Assembly (NCBI GenBank): GCA_015657535.1
Contig: JADHZB010001978.1
Span: forward strand, 1 to 64,000
DNA: 64,000 nt
Source of the DNA: Nephromyces sp. MM_2019
Lineage: Eukaryota; Apicomplexa; Aconoidasida; Nephromycida
Direction: 5' to 3'
Every line of letters starts with the position of its first letter. Position 1 is the first letter of the stretch. The translations under genes were made by a program, and so were the position numbers. This document shows, piece by piece, positions 21,023 to 32,260 of the stretch. Under the pieces are notes generated by a model, which was given only the letters and a program-made list of their open reading frames with translations, was not told the origin of the DNA and searched no databases.

Positions 21023-22035
21023 TGAAAAGTAATCTTTCCTGTGATTGAGATAATAATGAAGGCCATGGCACAGATTTCTTACGTGCTGCAGCTGCTCTTT
21101 GCGACTAGGCAAGCGTAACAAGGTGCTACTATAGATTTTATGACATGTCTAGTCCCTGTATCGTCTATACTTAGGCCATGCTCAGTGGCGGGGCCACTCT
21201 GTGACCTTGAAGCCAGGTAGAGGCTTGTCGGGAACTAGATTGTTTACAGCTTAGATCATGAGTTCAATAAGCAGGGGCGATATGTCTATATGATGGTTCG
21301 GATAAGCAGGTAACATAAATATCATGATTCTAGCAAGTGCAAGAGGTATCTAGGGGGGAACAACGGCAGCGTGTACGCCCATCACCGAAAAGCTGCGAGT
21401 TTCCAGAGAAATATGCGGAACAAAAATATTATGGAAAGGTATGCATTTCAAAAATTATCTGGTAAAGGCAAGCCAAAACCAGGGGGTTGTACAGCTAGGA
21501 TATCCAGCAAAATCTCCGTGTAATTATACGCAAGCTACTCCTTGAAAACTGCGATATATTGTATGGCCTCTGTCCGTTGCTACACTGCTTTCCATTATAG
21601 TACCAGAATGATCATGTCTTATGGTAGCGCTGCTTTAGCGTAGAGTAGCCACCACACAGACTTAGCTCTCTTTCTAATGCGTATGCTATCTAGCTCTAAT
21701 ATTCTTGGGCTACGCCAAGTGCGATTCGCAAAAATGCTAATCAAGGAGTAATGGAAGCGTTATAGCATGGCAGTTATGGTAGAAGCATCACTGTCTTTCC
21801 ACCACTTGCAAGTCCAAAAGCATATTTTCAGTGTGAAGTTGGTGTTGTAGTCACCGTTAAATTCACCGTAATTTAGTACTTTTTTTATTCCATGGTTTTT
21901 GCTGAACACCAAGTCCATGTTGCTAGTCTATTAATGTACAAGTTTCATGCTCTAGAGTGACATAAGCTGTCATTTCGTGGAACCATTGTTCGTGGCCATA
22001 CGCCCATCATTGAATGTGAGAACTACCTCTCCTGT

Positions 22036-22140
22036 TGTTCCATAGACGTAGCTTATACCGTTTTTTCTTGAGTACGCAAAACGGCACCCTGCTATTCCAC
22101 AGATGTAGATTATGCCGCTTTTTTCTGAGTACGCACAACG
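22036..22140. repeat. Imperfect direct duplication, about 55-bp period
   Basis: Two copies of a segment reading TTCCAYAGAYGTAG.TTATRCCG, then T-rich sequence, then GAGTACGCAMAACG: the first at about 22036-22084 and the second at about 22092-22140. Confidence 0.75.
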
Positions 22141-23298
22141 TAGCTAAAAAATTTTATACTCAAAGAAACGAAGCAAGCAAACTAATTTGGGATGGTGAAT
22201 TTCCTACTGAAATATAACGCGCAAGTCACCTGGGATCTGATGCATTTCCTGTTAGCACTTTTCAATATTGAGGAGCTACGGTACCAGGCCACATAACCTC
22301 ATGATAGCAAGAAGTCCTTCTTACCATCTTGAAAAGCTTCATCCAGCCAGCTGAAAGCTGCAGAAAAGCGCTTCTTTGCTTTAACAGGCGGGCGTGGTAC
22401 AAAGTGCTTTGTTCCACGTATAAGGCCTGGAAGAGATACTTCAGAGCATTTTACTAGTTTGCTAAAGAAAATTAGAATGATAGGTAGTGTCTATTTGTCT
22501 TCTGTGTGTCATGTTGAGCAAAAGCTTCATCGAGACTTTGGCTTTGCATGAAGGCATCTTACGTTAGTGTAGTTGAATGGCTAGCGTCGTAGGGCACATT
22601 GGTTCCTTATTAAATTGACAAACGATTTAGCCTCCTTGCTGGGGCAAGTGAGTAACTTAGACGTCCGCATTTTTGAGCGGAACTCATCAGGGAATAAGCT
22701 GTCAAAGAAATTCTTTCCCTCAGCAGCATCAAGGCAACTCTTTCTCACCACAGTCAGGATGAATGAAACCGCATTTTTTCTCTCTTTCTGCTTTCACTGA
22801 TTTCTAGAAGTGTAAATTCAAGGAACAAAACACGTTTAGGTTGTTGCGATTCCTACTTTAGAAGTCATAACTGTTGTGGCATAAGAAAAAAGCTTGTCTT
22901 CGCTCGGTGCAAGCCTTCGTTAGAGGTAAAGGAAGTAATTTCTAATAGTTGTCAAACTTAGGGTATCGTCTAACAAGAATAGAAGAGATAATTTTTCTTG
23001 TCTCAAAGTCAATGGAAGCTTGCGTAAGGATTAATTTGTAAATGTTATTAAAGGAGAAACCACTCTTCACGCTATGCCCAAATAGATTCATACTAGCACT
23101 ATACCGCTTACTTTATCTGCTAAACGGCCAGAGTAGGAACGGCTTTGAAAGCATGCAAGAATATGCAATTCCCTAAAGACTAAAGATGCCAGAGAAATGA
23201 GAAACTATGCTTCAAAAAAGACTCGAAAGTTTTTAAATGTTAGTTAATCAGATCAGAGGAGGCAAACCATTCCTTTATTACCCTAGAAATAAAGGATA

Positions 23299-24830
23299 CT
23301 AGGTGTTACCACTTCTAAATAAGGTAGGGTCTCTGAATTTTTCATACTTTGGCGGAAGGGCCAGAGAGAAATCCTCGAGTGGGAAGTTATCTTCAGAAGG
23401 TACGATATATAAAAAAGGAACGTCCAATTTGAAGTATCTTGCCATTAACAAGGGCTTGTTTGCCTTTGTAACAGTCAGCTCGCAAGATGAAGCCCTGTAC
23501 TGCAGAACGGAAATGAGGAAAAGAAGGTGGACTGGATATAACTTGAAAAAAAAGATAAAATCATGACATTCATAGCAAAACGAGGCGGAGATATATAATA
23601 CTCTCAATTTAAAACTAAGAAATACAAAAATAAATAAAATATATAGAAGTATACAAGGAAAGCAACAAGAGCTAGTAGGAAACAATCCCAGTCAGCGTAA
23701 TACAACGGAAGTATACACGATAATCTACTAATGGAAAGAGCAGTGGAAAAATTCGCAAGTCTTACAAATAAGGAAAAAAATTATTAAGCAAACAACGCAC
23801 CGGGAGGAATTTATATCCTCTCAGAAATTAAGAGGCTACGCAAAAGCTTAAGCCGGCGCTAAAATAGCAGCCAATGCAGAGTGAATTTATCCATGCTGTA
23901 TAAAACGGCCGATTTGCAGCTTCACAAGGAGTCTGCAATACCTCCGCTTAGCGGCCTATACACTACAAATACATGCATCTTGCAACAGATTCAAACATGA
24001 ACTAGAAAGCGTTGAATGGCATACCGAACTCCTCTTACTGTATATTCTGGACTGCCAAGACTCACACCTGCAAGTGCTACTTTGAGGCGCTGTAGCTTCT
24101 TCGTAAGCACGCCCGATAGAATTTCTTACGTCACAATAGCTACTTTTGCCAAAGAGTGGTGTGCGCAAGCGTAAAAACAAGGCTTCAGGAGATTTTTATA
24201 CAAAACTAAACTCACTGTATATAAGTTTTACACTGCTGAATAATGAAGAGGGGAGGGGACTCGGAAAATTTCGCAACATAAAGCAACGCATAATCCCCTT
24301 ACAAGTTAAAAAACTCGTTTAAATTACACAAAACAAAAAAATTATCTGCAACATCTCTTATATACAACTATACAGCTCAAAATTGAAGGAGTGAAGTTTC
24401 GAGCAAAATTCCGCTGAAAATCACCTTGTACCTATTAAAAATGATTGAAATTTTCTCAAAGTTCAACAATTAAAAATATCTTTAAAATCGCCTAGAATCA
24501 TGCTTTGTTTTAAATATTTTCTCTACCGTAGTAAAGGCATTGCTTTAAGTTAATTCCCCTTAAAAATACCTATTTCATCGGGAAAACTAGCCTTTTCATA
24601 ATTGCATATAAATCGCCTGCGAGGATGGGGTATCAAACAAAAGTTCTCAAACGCATTTATTCCATTTCCATTTCGGTTTGAGACTGTAGAGTTGTAGGTG
24701 AGGCTTTTTAACGATATATATAAACCATAAGCGAGCATACATACCTGAGGCTTAATGAAAACTTCAATATAACGCTCCTTTACTTCTTCTATATTTCTTT
24801 GCAACTGCCACGAAATGTAGATCCATGGAT
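23299..24830 (-). CDS. 3' exons of an unidentified gene (24745-24830, 23299-23499)
   Basis: The first exon has a CTTCTGTAG acceptor, ends CCTCAG before GTATGT, and encodes PWIYISWQLQRNIEEVKERY and onward to IKPQ. The second follows an acceptor CGTTCTGCAG in phase 0 and encodes YRASSCELTVTKANKPLLMA, then RYFKLDVPFLYIVPSED..., ending at TAG 23301-23299. The two give about 95 aa of sensible protein. The first exon needs an incoming phase 1 from an exon not yet found. I do not recognise the family. A faint resemblance to GPI-transamidase PIG-S wording was considered but is too weak to use. The intron between the exons is long (about 1.2 kb), so a further exon may be missing. Confidence 0.4.
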
Positions 24831-24835
24831 CTACA
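24816..24835. repeat. Perfect 20-bp palindrome
   Basis: TGTAGATCCATGGATCTACA equals its own reverse complement. On the minus strand it spans the acceptor (TGTAG) of the exon at 24745-24830. Confidence 0.85.
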
Positions 24836-25422
24836 GAAGTTTATAAAAATAAAAGCAACAAACAATCAACAAGATAAGCAAGCAAAACGCTGTTGTACGC
24901 ACACTAGCTCAATTTGCAAGTATCTGAGTACTTTCTTACAGAAAGGCAGCTGAGTAGTTGAAATTTATCAACCTTTTGCAAAATTGTGAAGTTTCATATA
25001 AATGCCGATAGAAATTAGTATAAAACAAAAAGATGTTATTGCGCGGCTTGAAACATGAAGAATTTATGGTAAAAAGATGTATTTCTCATAAATTCATAGA
25101 GGACTAAGCTTTGTAAAAAGCCGAAAAGGTTAATGCACAAGCATGGAGGAAGGAAGCTCTATTAAAAAAATACACGTGTGCATCAATTCTAACAACCTAT
25201 CAACAGTTTAACGGGGAACTATTGGTTTATGCGTAAAAAAAAAGAAATTAATTAAGCAACTAATAAATGCATTGATAGAAAATAAACACCTGCAGCAATT
25301 AGCGTTTCTGGTTAAAAATTTGCAAGCCAAAACGAAAAGATGATGAAAACAAGGGAGATTCCAAGAGCAGCACACACAGGATGCATTAAAATAAAACAAC
25401 ACACTCAAAGGGTGGCAGTCAC

Positions 25423-25557
25423 CATTCTGCTTTCTTCGTTTGGAGAAATGTTATTCTTTTGAAGCGTAGGAGAGTGGTTTTCTGGCTGAGTCGTAGCTAA
25501 AGTTGTTGCGTGCTTTTCGCTAAGTTTTTGTGTGCGCCGGCCGGCGTGAGGTAGCAT
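25423..25557 (-). CDS. Candidate first exon, 45 codons
   Basis: The frame runs from an ATG at 25557 and encodes MLPHAGRRTQKLSEKHATTL followed by more polar residues. It ends at a donor-like ATG/GTGACT, 27 bases before an in-frame stop. It lies just downstream of the mS41-like gene's stop on the same strand and could be the first exon of the gene ending at 23299. Phases do not connect it directly to the exon at 24830. Read without splicing it would be a 50-aa protein. Confidence 0.3.
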
Positions 25558-25740
25558 TTTTTGTTTATAAGAGATATGTTTCATATATATTATAGATATA
25601 ATCCTAATTAAAGAGGCTATATCTAAAGCATGTAATTAGGTTTAAGCTCTACGTCACGCAAGGGTGTTTTTATATTCTTAGAGCTGCACTTTTTCTAGCT
25701 CTAAGAATCAGATGGCCATAAATGCTAAAGTTTTCACAAA

Positions 25741-28700
25741 TTAAAGCATTGTGTGTGCTTCAATGTGCAAACCTGGAAGAAGAAAAAGAGAAATTACGAA
25801 TATAAGGCTAGTAAGCAAATTTGAGCGATTTTTGGTATCAAGCCTTTTGCGAGGGGTGTGGGGGGTGTGGCGGGATGTTGGCGATAACGAAGGACTACCG
25901 TGGCAGATTGTAGTTTTAGAGGAAATTTCTTACCTCCAAAGTTTACGTCATAGTAATCGGCGAGATTCTTTAATTTCTCATCCTCATTAGCATCCCATGG
26001 CTTATTTTCATTGCTTAATTTCTGAGCCTAGAGGAAGCAAAAATAAGCTAAAGCAAGTGAGTAGGCATGTGTTGGTAGAGAAACTTAGATTCCACACACA
26101 CACACATAACCCACAACCCGTAGATACTCCTTTGGAGCCATCTTCACGAATAATCCGAAAATAAACATACAATAGTAGCCTTAGAATAGAATATAGCACA
26201 CATAGCATAGAATGCAGCACCTCAAAAGTAAAAGATACACACATAAACACGCAAGAAATTGCAGAAGTAAGTTAAGAATATAAAGTTATGCAACACACAA
26301 GAATAGACTAAAGCGAGTAAAACCACATATAAAAAGCTATGAATTCCAAAAATTTTTAGCAACCAAACATAAAAGTAGACACACATACAAAGGCAAAAAA
26401 AAACGCAAAAGCAAAGAGATAATCAAAGCCTCAATTTATTCCTCACCTGAAATTTGGTTACATAATCTTCATAGGTAGAGTCTGGCCATAGACCACAATT
26501 GTACAGGCTGAAGATATTAAAGAAAACCAAAGGAAAAAAAAAGAAATTTTAATGAAGAAAAACCATGATTAGCAATGACATGAAGCAGAAAAACGCAATT
26601 TTTCTTATTTATTCTCTGAAAAAGCTAATGAAATTAAACAAACGAACAAAAAGAGAGAAAGTAGGCAGAAAAGAGAGAAAAAATGAAGCAGAAATGGAAA
26701 AGGCAAGAAAAAAAATCAAAGAAAAACAATTAAAGAAAATTATGAGGAGGAAAGATATAAATATCACTCTACTCATTTAATTCACAATATATATGCCAAT
26801 TTCAAAAGCAATTATATCCTGCTTTAACACATCAGAGTAAAAATGGGGGACACTCCTCGAACGCATAGAAATAACACGCAGAAATTCAATGGCTAGAAAG
26901 TTGGGGGAGCACACACACACTTTAGCAAAAACCATAGGATGCAGTTGTCACGAAATTACTCACTTTATATACTTCCAGAGCATCTTTCTGTGAGTTTTCT
27001 TCAGGCTTTCATTTAGACTTAGTTCCTATTAATTTTACACACGTAGATAAAGGGCATATATTTAAAAGCATATAGATGTACCCCCCACACGCGACACATA
27101 CAAAAGGAATATATCTACACACAAAATTATGCAAAAAAAAATATACACACACATGGAATGATATATAAAGGGCATGCGCATCACAAATATATAAAAGGCT
27201 TGTATGAACACACACACACACACACAGTCATTTAAAAAGGGTGTATATGCAGATAGACAAATGGTACACGCTTATTTACACACAAGTTTATAAAGAGCAA
27301 AACTTGCTCATATCTCAAAGAATACCCTGGAAAAAGTAGGAGAAATTCCTTCAAAAATCTAATGCTTGAAGTTAATAAAAACCACAAAACAGAAAATAGC
27401 TCTTTTTATCACATTCCTTGGCATAAAATAGAGCACACAAACTGCAGAGCAAGAAGATTAGTGGCAGAAAACGCTAGTAAAAATTGGCTTTTTTGCTAAC
27501 ATAAAGTTTCAAATAGCAATTTAACAGCATAAAACAAAGACCACACCAGCAAGTGACGAAATTCGCATCATTTTTACCTCCACTGTTGAAGATATAAAGC
27601 TTTCCCACGATTCGAAAGACTGCGCTACTTCCTCTACCCTATCTTCCTCCATTCCCATCTTCTGAAGGAAAGTAGCTATCGACCAACCATCTAAAAAAAT
27701 GAGGAAACAGCAACGATTTCGCCCAACAGACACATGACAAAATTCAACTAAAAACTCATATCGATACAAAAAATAGCACACACAAGCTCTTGATAAACGG
27801 CAAAGCCTGCTCACATTGAAAAAAAAACAAAAAAGGCTATACAAACACCTGGAGGGGGTTTAGCGTATGTCTTTGCGATTTCACGCTTTTCACTTAGAAT
27901 TTCCTCCGCTTTTTGCCTTCTTAGATGCTGCCTAAATGTCTTTAAATCAAAGAATTTCCGTCGCTTCGTCCTCATCTTCAAGACTGAAAAACAAGAGAAA
28001 AATGTATCAATTGGGCTATTATTTATCAACAAAGTTTTTCGGCATGAAAGTCGAAAATTTTGCAATATTTTTTGATGTTGGGAACGATGCTGATAGCTCA
28101 AAAAAGGAGCAATAGATGATATTTTGATGGCTTCTCGCGGAATACTCAGGTAAGCCTCTATTAGCGTAATATATTAATATTATATATGAAAAGCCCACTG
28201 TGGTGTAACAGGTACTAACTGAGTGCGAATCCTCCCCAAAAAAAGGAGGACAAATTAGAGAATCAGAGTGAAGATGAATCACCTGCTTAATATATTAGGA
28301 TGAAATAAAATGCAAATTTTCTCTTTTCCCTTTTCACCTTTTTCAGCGCAAATTCACTTAAAATCTCTAGAAGCACACACATGCTCACAGACACGGACAT
28401 AGACACACCCAAAACCGCACATCAACTCACCGAAACCGGCACACCAATACACCCACTCTTATTTTTACTGCTTTATTAACGCCTTCCAAGGCATATACCT
28501 CCTTCTCTAGATCATACCAAACTCTCTAAAGTATTACACGAGTGTTATTGCTATGTTTGTGATTATCAGAGCGCAAAAAGTTTCTAATGAAAGTCGCAGG
28601 AGCTGCAAATCTCAAATCATTTTATCGGAAAAAGCATGGATACCAAGAGTAGAATAATTTGCAAAAAATGCAGATTTATCCAAAGAAAAAACGGGAAAAA

Positions 28701-28885
28701 ATTCATATCTTACCGGAATCTGCATCATCAGAGAAGTTTCGTTGCTGCAGAGCAGCTGATCCCCGGAAGATACCAAAAATCCTCGGAAAAGGGCGTGAAG
28801 AAACGAGCGATAAAGGTGTCAAAGCAGAGGGATTGAGCCACCTCCTCCGGGAAAAGAGGCTGAAAAAGCTAGAAAACCTCACCAT
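25741..28885 (-). CDS. Mitochondrial protein with IGR-like motif, probable ribosomal protein mS41, 7 exons
   Basis: Exons in order: 28714-28885, 27849-27983, 27578-27690, 26964-27025, 26447-26507, 25934-26021, 25741-25772. Phases match throughout: 663 nt, 220 aa. Residues 1-57 form a typical mitochondrial presequence (MVRFSSFFSLFSRRRWLNPS..., rich in Arg/Ser/Phe, no acid until about residue 53). Residues 59-102 are basic. Residues about 104-165 match the IGR/SAM-like fold of mS41 (yeast Fyv4): GWSIATFLQKMGMEEDRVEE, SFESWESFISS, then a helix KKTHRKMLWKYINLYNCGLW. The signature triplet IGR is replaced by MGM. The tail PWDANEDEKLKNLADYY is an added acidic helix. The expected role is in the small subunit of the mitochondrial ribosome. 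Introns carry CA tracts on the + strand, so GT on the sense strand. Exon chaining is strong; the family name is an inference from pattern. Confidence 0.65.
27208..27226 (-). repeat. (CA)n microsatellite in an mS41-like intron
   Basis: About ten CA units in the intron between exons 3 and 4 of the minus-strand gene. Further scattered ACACAC lies at about 27030-27160 and 26095-26110. Confidence 0.85.
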
Positions 28886-31800
28886 ACTAGGTTTGATTCC
28901 AGCAGAATCTGCAAGAGAAGAGTTTATATATACCCACATGTATATATATTCGAGTTTTGCCTTATGATTAAGCTTAAACGAAAATATATTATCCTGAATC
29001 ACAACTCACATAAGCACAAACACAGAATCTCACACGCTCACACAGACCGACACTCATACACACACAGATACTCACAAACACGCACAGACCGACACTTACA
29101 TATACGCACACACCCAACTATACTAACAGGAAAATACTCTAGGGCCTCCGTATCTCACAGCATGCAATCAAAAATTGGACAGTTTCTCTGATTTTTGTTG
29201 GATAAAAATGCGTTTTTCCTCAAATTTTAGGGGAATTGTGATTTTCTATTGAATTTACATGAAGACGATCGATAAATTTGACAGCAAACTTGTGAAGCTC
29301 TCTGGGGGAAATCCAATTTTCTAGTCTTTTTGCCGAGTAAAACCGATTTAAAACCAGTGAAACAACTGGTTTTCTTGCAGAAAGTAAGGTAATTCAGGTT
29401 CGTACTGATGCTTACGTGAATTTTTTTGAAGACTGCATTTTTTTGTGAAGATATTTGGTTGAAAAAGGGAGAAACTACTGTTTTTCATAAATTTGCACTG
29501 ATTTTACCAAAAACTTACGCTTAGCGATGAGAATTCAGACTCAAATTTGTTGCTTCCTCGAAAAAACTGCTTTTAAATCTCACAGATGCAGTTAAATCCA
29601 GCACAAACCGTTTGACGCTTAAATTTGAGAGTTTTACACTAGAATTTGGGGGAAATTTTCCATTTCCTACATTAATAACCACTTTTTCATGGCATGGCTT
29701 GTTTCGCACTACATATAGAATAATTCGCATAAACAAAAGGCTCTCCAGTAATGGAGTACGCAGTGATGAGCTATTCATTTAAAATATTACTCTTTTTCTC
29801 TATCTCCTTCTTTCTTTCTAATATCAATTTAACATGCAAAAAACACCCGACTAAACATTGATTTGGTATGCACATGCTCCGATGAATATTTCAAAACTCA
29901 TTTCTCTCTGCAAATCGCAGCCCTGAGTGATCTCAGGTTTCTAGCATCCCAACATACTCCAACAAGGGTAACAAACACACACCAAAGAAAATCAGCAATC
30001 TCAAAAAAATTTATAAATATGGAGAAAATATGACAGCCTTTCGCAAGTATAGAGTATTTCTATTTTCATTAAGAGTATTTTAAAAATTACCTACACATTT
30101 TGTATTTTCTAGCTACATCCTCACTAGTTATAGCTATAAATGTAATATCTGCTGCTTTTATTAAACTGATGCAGTATATGCTGCAAAACTAGATTCAGTA
30201 AGTATTTTGATGCTTTTTAAATGAAAAAATCCTTGTTTCCAAAAAAAAAATCAAATTCACCGCAGAGAAAATAAGGTCCTAATAGTCTTTTCCTAGGAAA
30301 TAATATGGCGCAAGAAGCAAATCTTCCTAACCATCACTTTTTCATAAGATAAAAACCAGAAAAAGCTGAAATTCCAGCGAAATACACAAATTGCCTTCAA
30401 ATTTCAATTATTGCAACACACTCGATACATAGAGCCTCTTCTCACACCCCTGTCAGGTAATTTAAAGCTTCAAAACATGAAAAAAAAATCCGTCATTCTA
30501 CAACACTTTATCATCCAAAGGTGATACCCAAACTCGATGCTCGCGAAAAACCCACGAAAAAGCATAAATTTATAATCAAGTTATCAAATCCAATCTTTCT
30601 TCCCAGAACAAACAGGAGATTCGAGGCATCAAATACATTTCTTTGCAAATTTGCCATTTAAGCTAAACGATACTAGCAAAGTTACCTCTATCTAGCAAAA
30701 ATCCACCAGAAAAAGCCTATAAAAGGATGAATGAGATGACAATTTATCAAGCTGGAGATGCGTGCAGGACTTATATATACAGACTCACGGAAATGATGGA
30801 AAATGCGCGCCTTTTTTTTGAAGGGAATCAGGATTCCTCTTTCTTGATACGGTATCTAGTAGAAGGAGGAAACATCGTCTTCAGGCTCGAATATCGTACG
30901 AAAAGACCTTCACGGAAAGTCTAGAAGGTTCCCAGGTAGTTACAGCTTATAAAGTCGAATCGGAATGAGCACACGTGAAGAAGCATGAAATCACATTGAA
31001 CTAAGAGTGCTTTGCCCATTTCTCTGCTTCATCATTTTTCTTAAAAATCGTAAGGATGGCTATAGGCGTGCATCTTGAAGAATAGTCAATCTTTCAGTTG
31101 ATTTGTGTGTGCCTATCTTCAAGTATAGTAGCAGGTGAGCACCTTGAGAGGATAGTGTGCTATATAGCAATTGTAAGGACACGCGGCAATATAATGGGTG
31201 TGTGCTCGATTTTCTTGTTTTTTTGGTGTTTGCGCTGCGTGTGTGTGTGCGTTGGTGTGTGTTGTTCGGTGTGCGTGGGTTTGTGTGTGTAGGTTGGTGT
31301 GTTTGTTGGTGTGTGTGTGAATGTCACACTGTGTGCGCGAATATCACTGTATCTGTGAATATATGCTTCAGCTCCATCTTCACTTTGGCTCAATCTATTC
31401 AGTCATTACTAAGATTTGCATGCATACGTTTAGCACTGCTTAGAGTAGAATTACGCGGATTTCAACCTTTTGCATCTCATCGGCAAATTTACTATGAAGT
31501 TTACAGAAAAACCAGAAAAATATGCAAAAATCAAAAATATTAAAATACTAGCTGCTCACTAAGAAATAATGGGATAAACTAGTAAAAAAATCCAAATGTT
31601 TGATGTATTTCCCTCATTTTCCCCTCTATATCTTCCACCCTAATTAGTTTCCTTTGGGGAAATCTTCATCCAAGCAATCTAATAGCATGCCAAGTCTCTC
31701 TAACCTCTCCACAAAGCCCTGCCTCCACTGAATGTGTGCGGGATCTTTCTACTCAGTTCACAAGTGGAAAGCACCACTTCTTCCTAGAAATATTCCTACA

Positions 31801-32260
31801 CTCCCTGGATTATCAAATTTTCCACCTTTTCAAAGTATAAAATTTTGAGTTTTCATATTTTTTTTCCCGCAGCACTGGTAAGAAAAACATCTACCAATAT
31901 TCTTCCTTTTGAAAGAAGTAAACATCTTGGTTACAGCATTATGGAAAAGCAGAGTATCCCTTAACCAGCTGCTGTTTACCCCTCCTTCAGGCCGCGAAAA
32001 ACTGCAAAGCGTAGCAATTACTTGGAAGAATTGATGAGTAATACCTAGTTATTATCGAAATACCTTTTGCTAGGACTCTAGAAATACGAGCGCGGCAGCT
32101 TTGGCATCTTCATCAACAATCTACAGCTAATCCTGTGTGTCTCCCTCCATTTAAATACGATGCTTTCTTTAGCGCATCTGCAATGACCTACTATAATATC
32201 GATATTTCTCTTCCTCTTCACATCCAATTGATTTTATGAAGATTTTTCTGGAAGTACCAG
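28886..32260. other. Spacer between two divergent genes
   Basis: It should hold the promoters of the mS41-like gene (-) and of Tfb4 (+). It contains CA-rich sequence at 29005-29110, with an imperfect duplication of CGCACAGACCGACACT near 29043 and 29086, and a GT-rich block at about 31234-31325. A 63-65 codon frame lies at 30727-30924. No firm gene was seen. Confidence 0.45.
30727..30924 (+). CDS. Candidate 65-aa open frame
   Basis: An ATG-to-stop frame starting MNEMTIYQAGDACRTYIYRL, with CCTATAAAAGG (TATA-like) directly before the ATG. That is too close for a usual promoter of this frame. No family is recognised and the length is within chance. Confidence 0.15.
   Translation: MNEMTIYQAGDACRTYIYRLTEMMENARLFFEGNQDSSFLIRYLVEGGNIVFRLEYRTKRPSRKV

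Larger units (their letters stand above)
19253..23298. other. Spacer without a firm gene, with duplicated segments
   Basis: No confident exon was found. It contains two imperfect direct duplications (20319-20456 and 22036-22140) and a locally GC-richer patch near 20860-21060 that is open on both strands. GT/CA tracts are absent. Confidence 0.45.

Noticed and set aside
25208..25408. Hydrophobic minus-strand stretch as a transmembrane exon of the gene ending at 23299
   Set aside because: No acceptor and donor pair keeps the hydrophobic frame in phase with the flanking candidate exons; it is probably a T-rich intron.
25751..25990. Plus-strand 79-codon frame
   Set aside because: It is antisense to the last two exons and intron of the mS41-like gene, which chain in phase.
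26021..26447. Myb/SANT domain in the PWDANEDEKLKNLADYY segment of the mS41-like protein
   Set aside because: Only the first helix-like pattern is present and the protein has a mitochondrial presequence; a DNA-binding domain is not supported.
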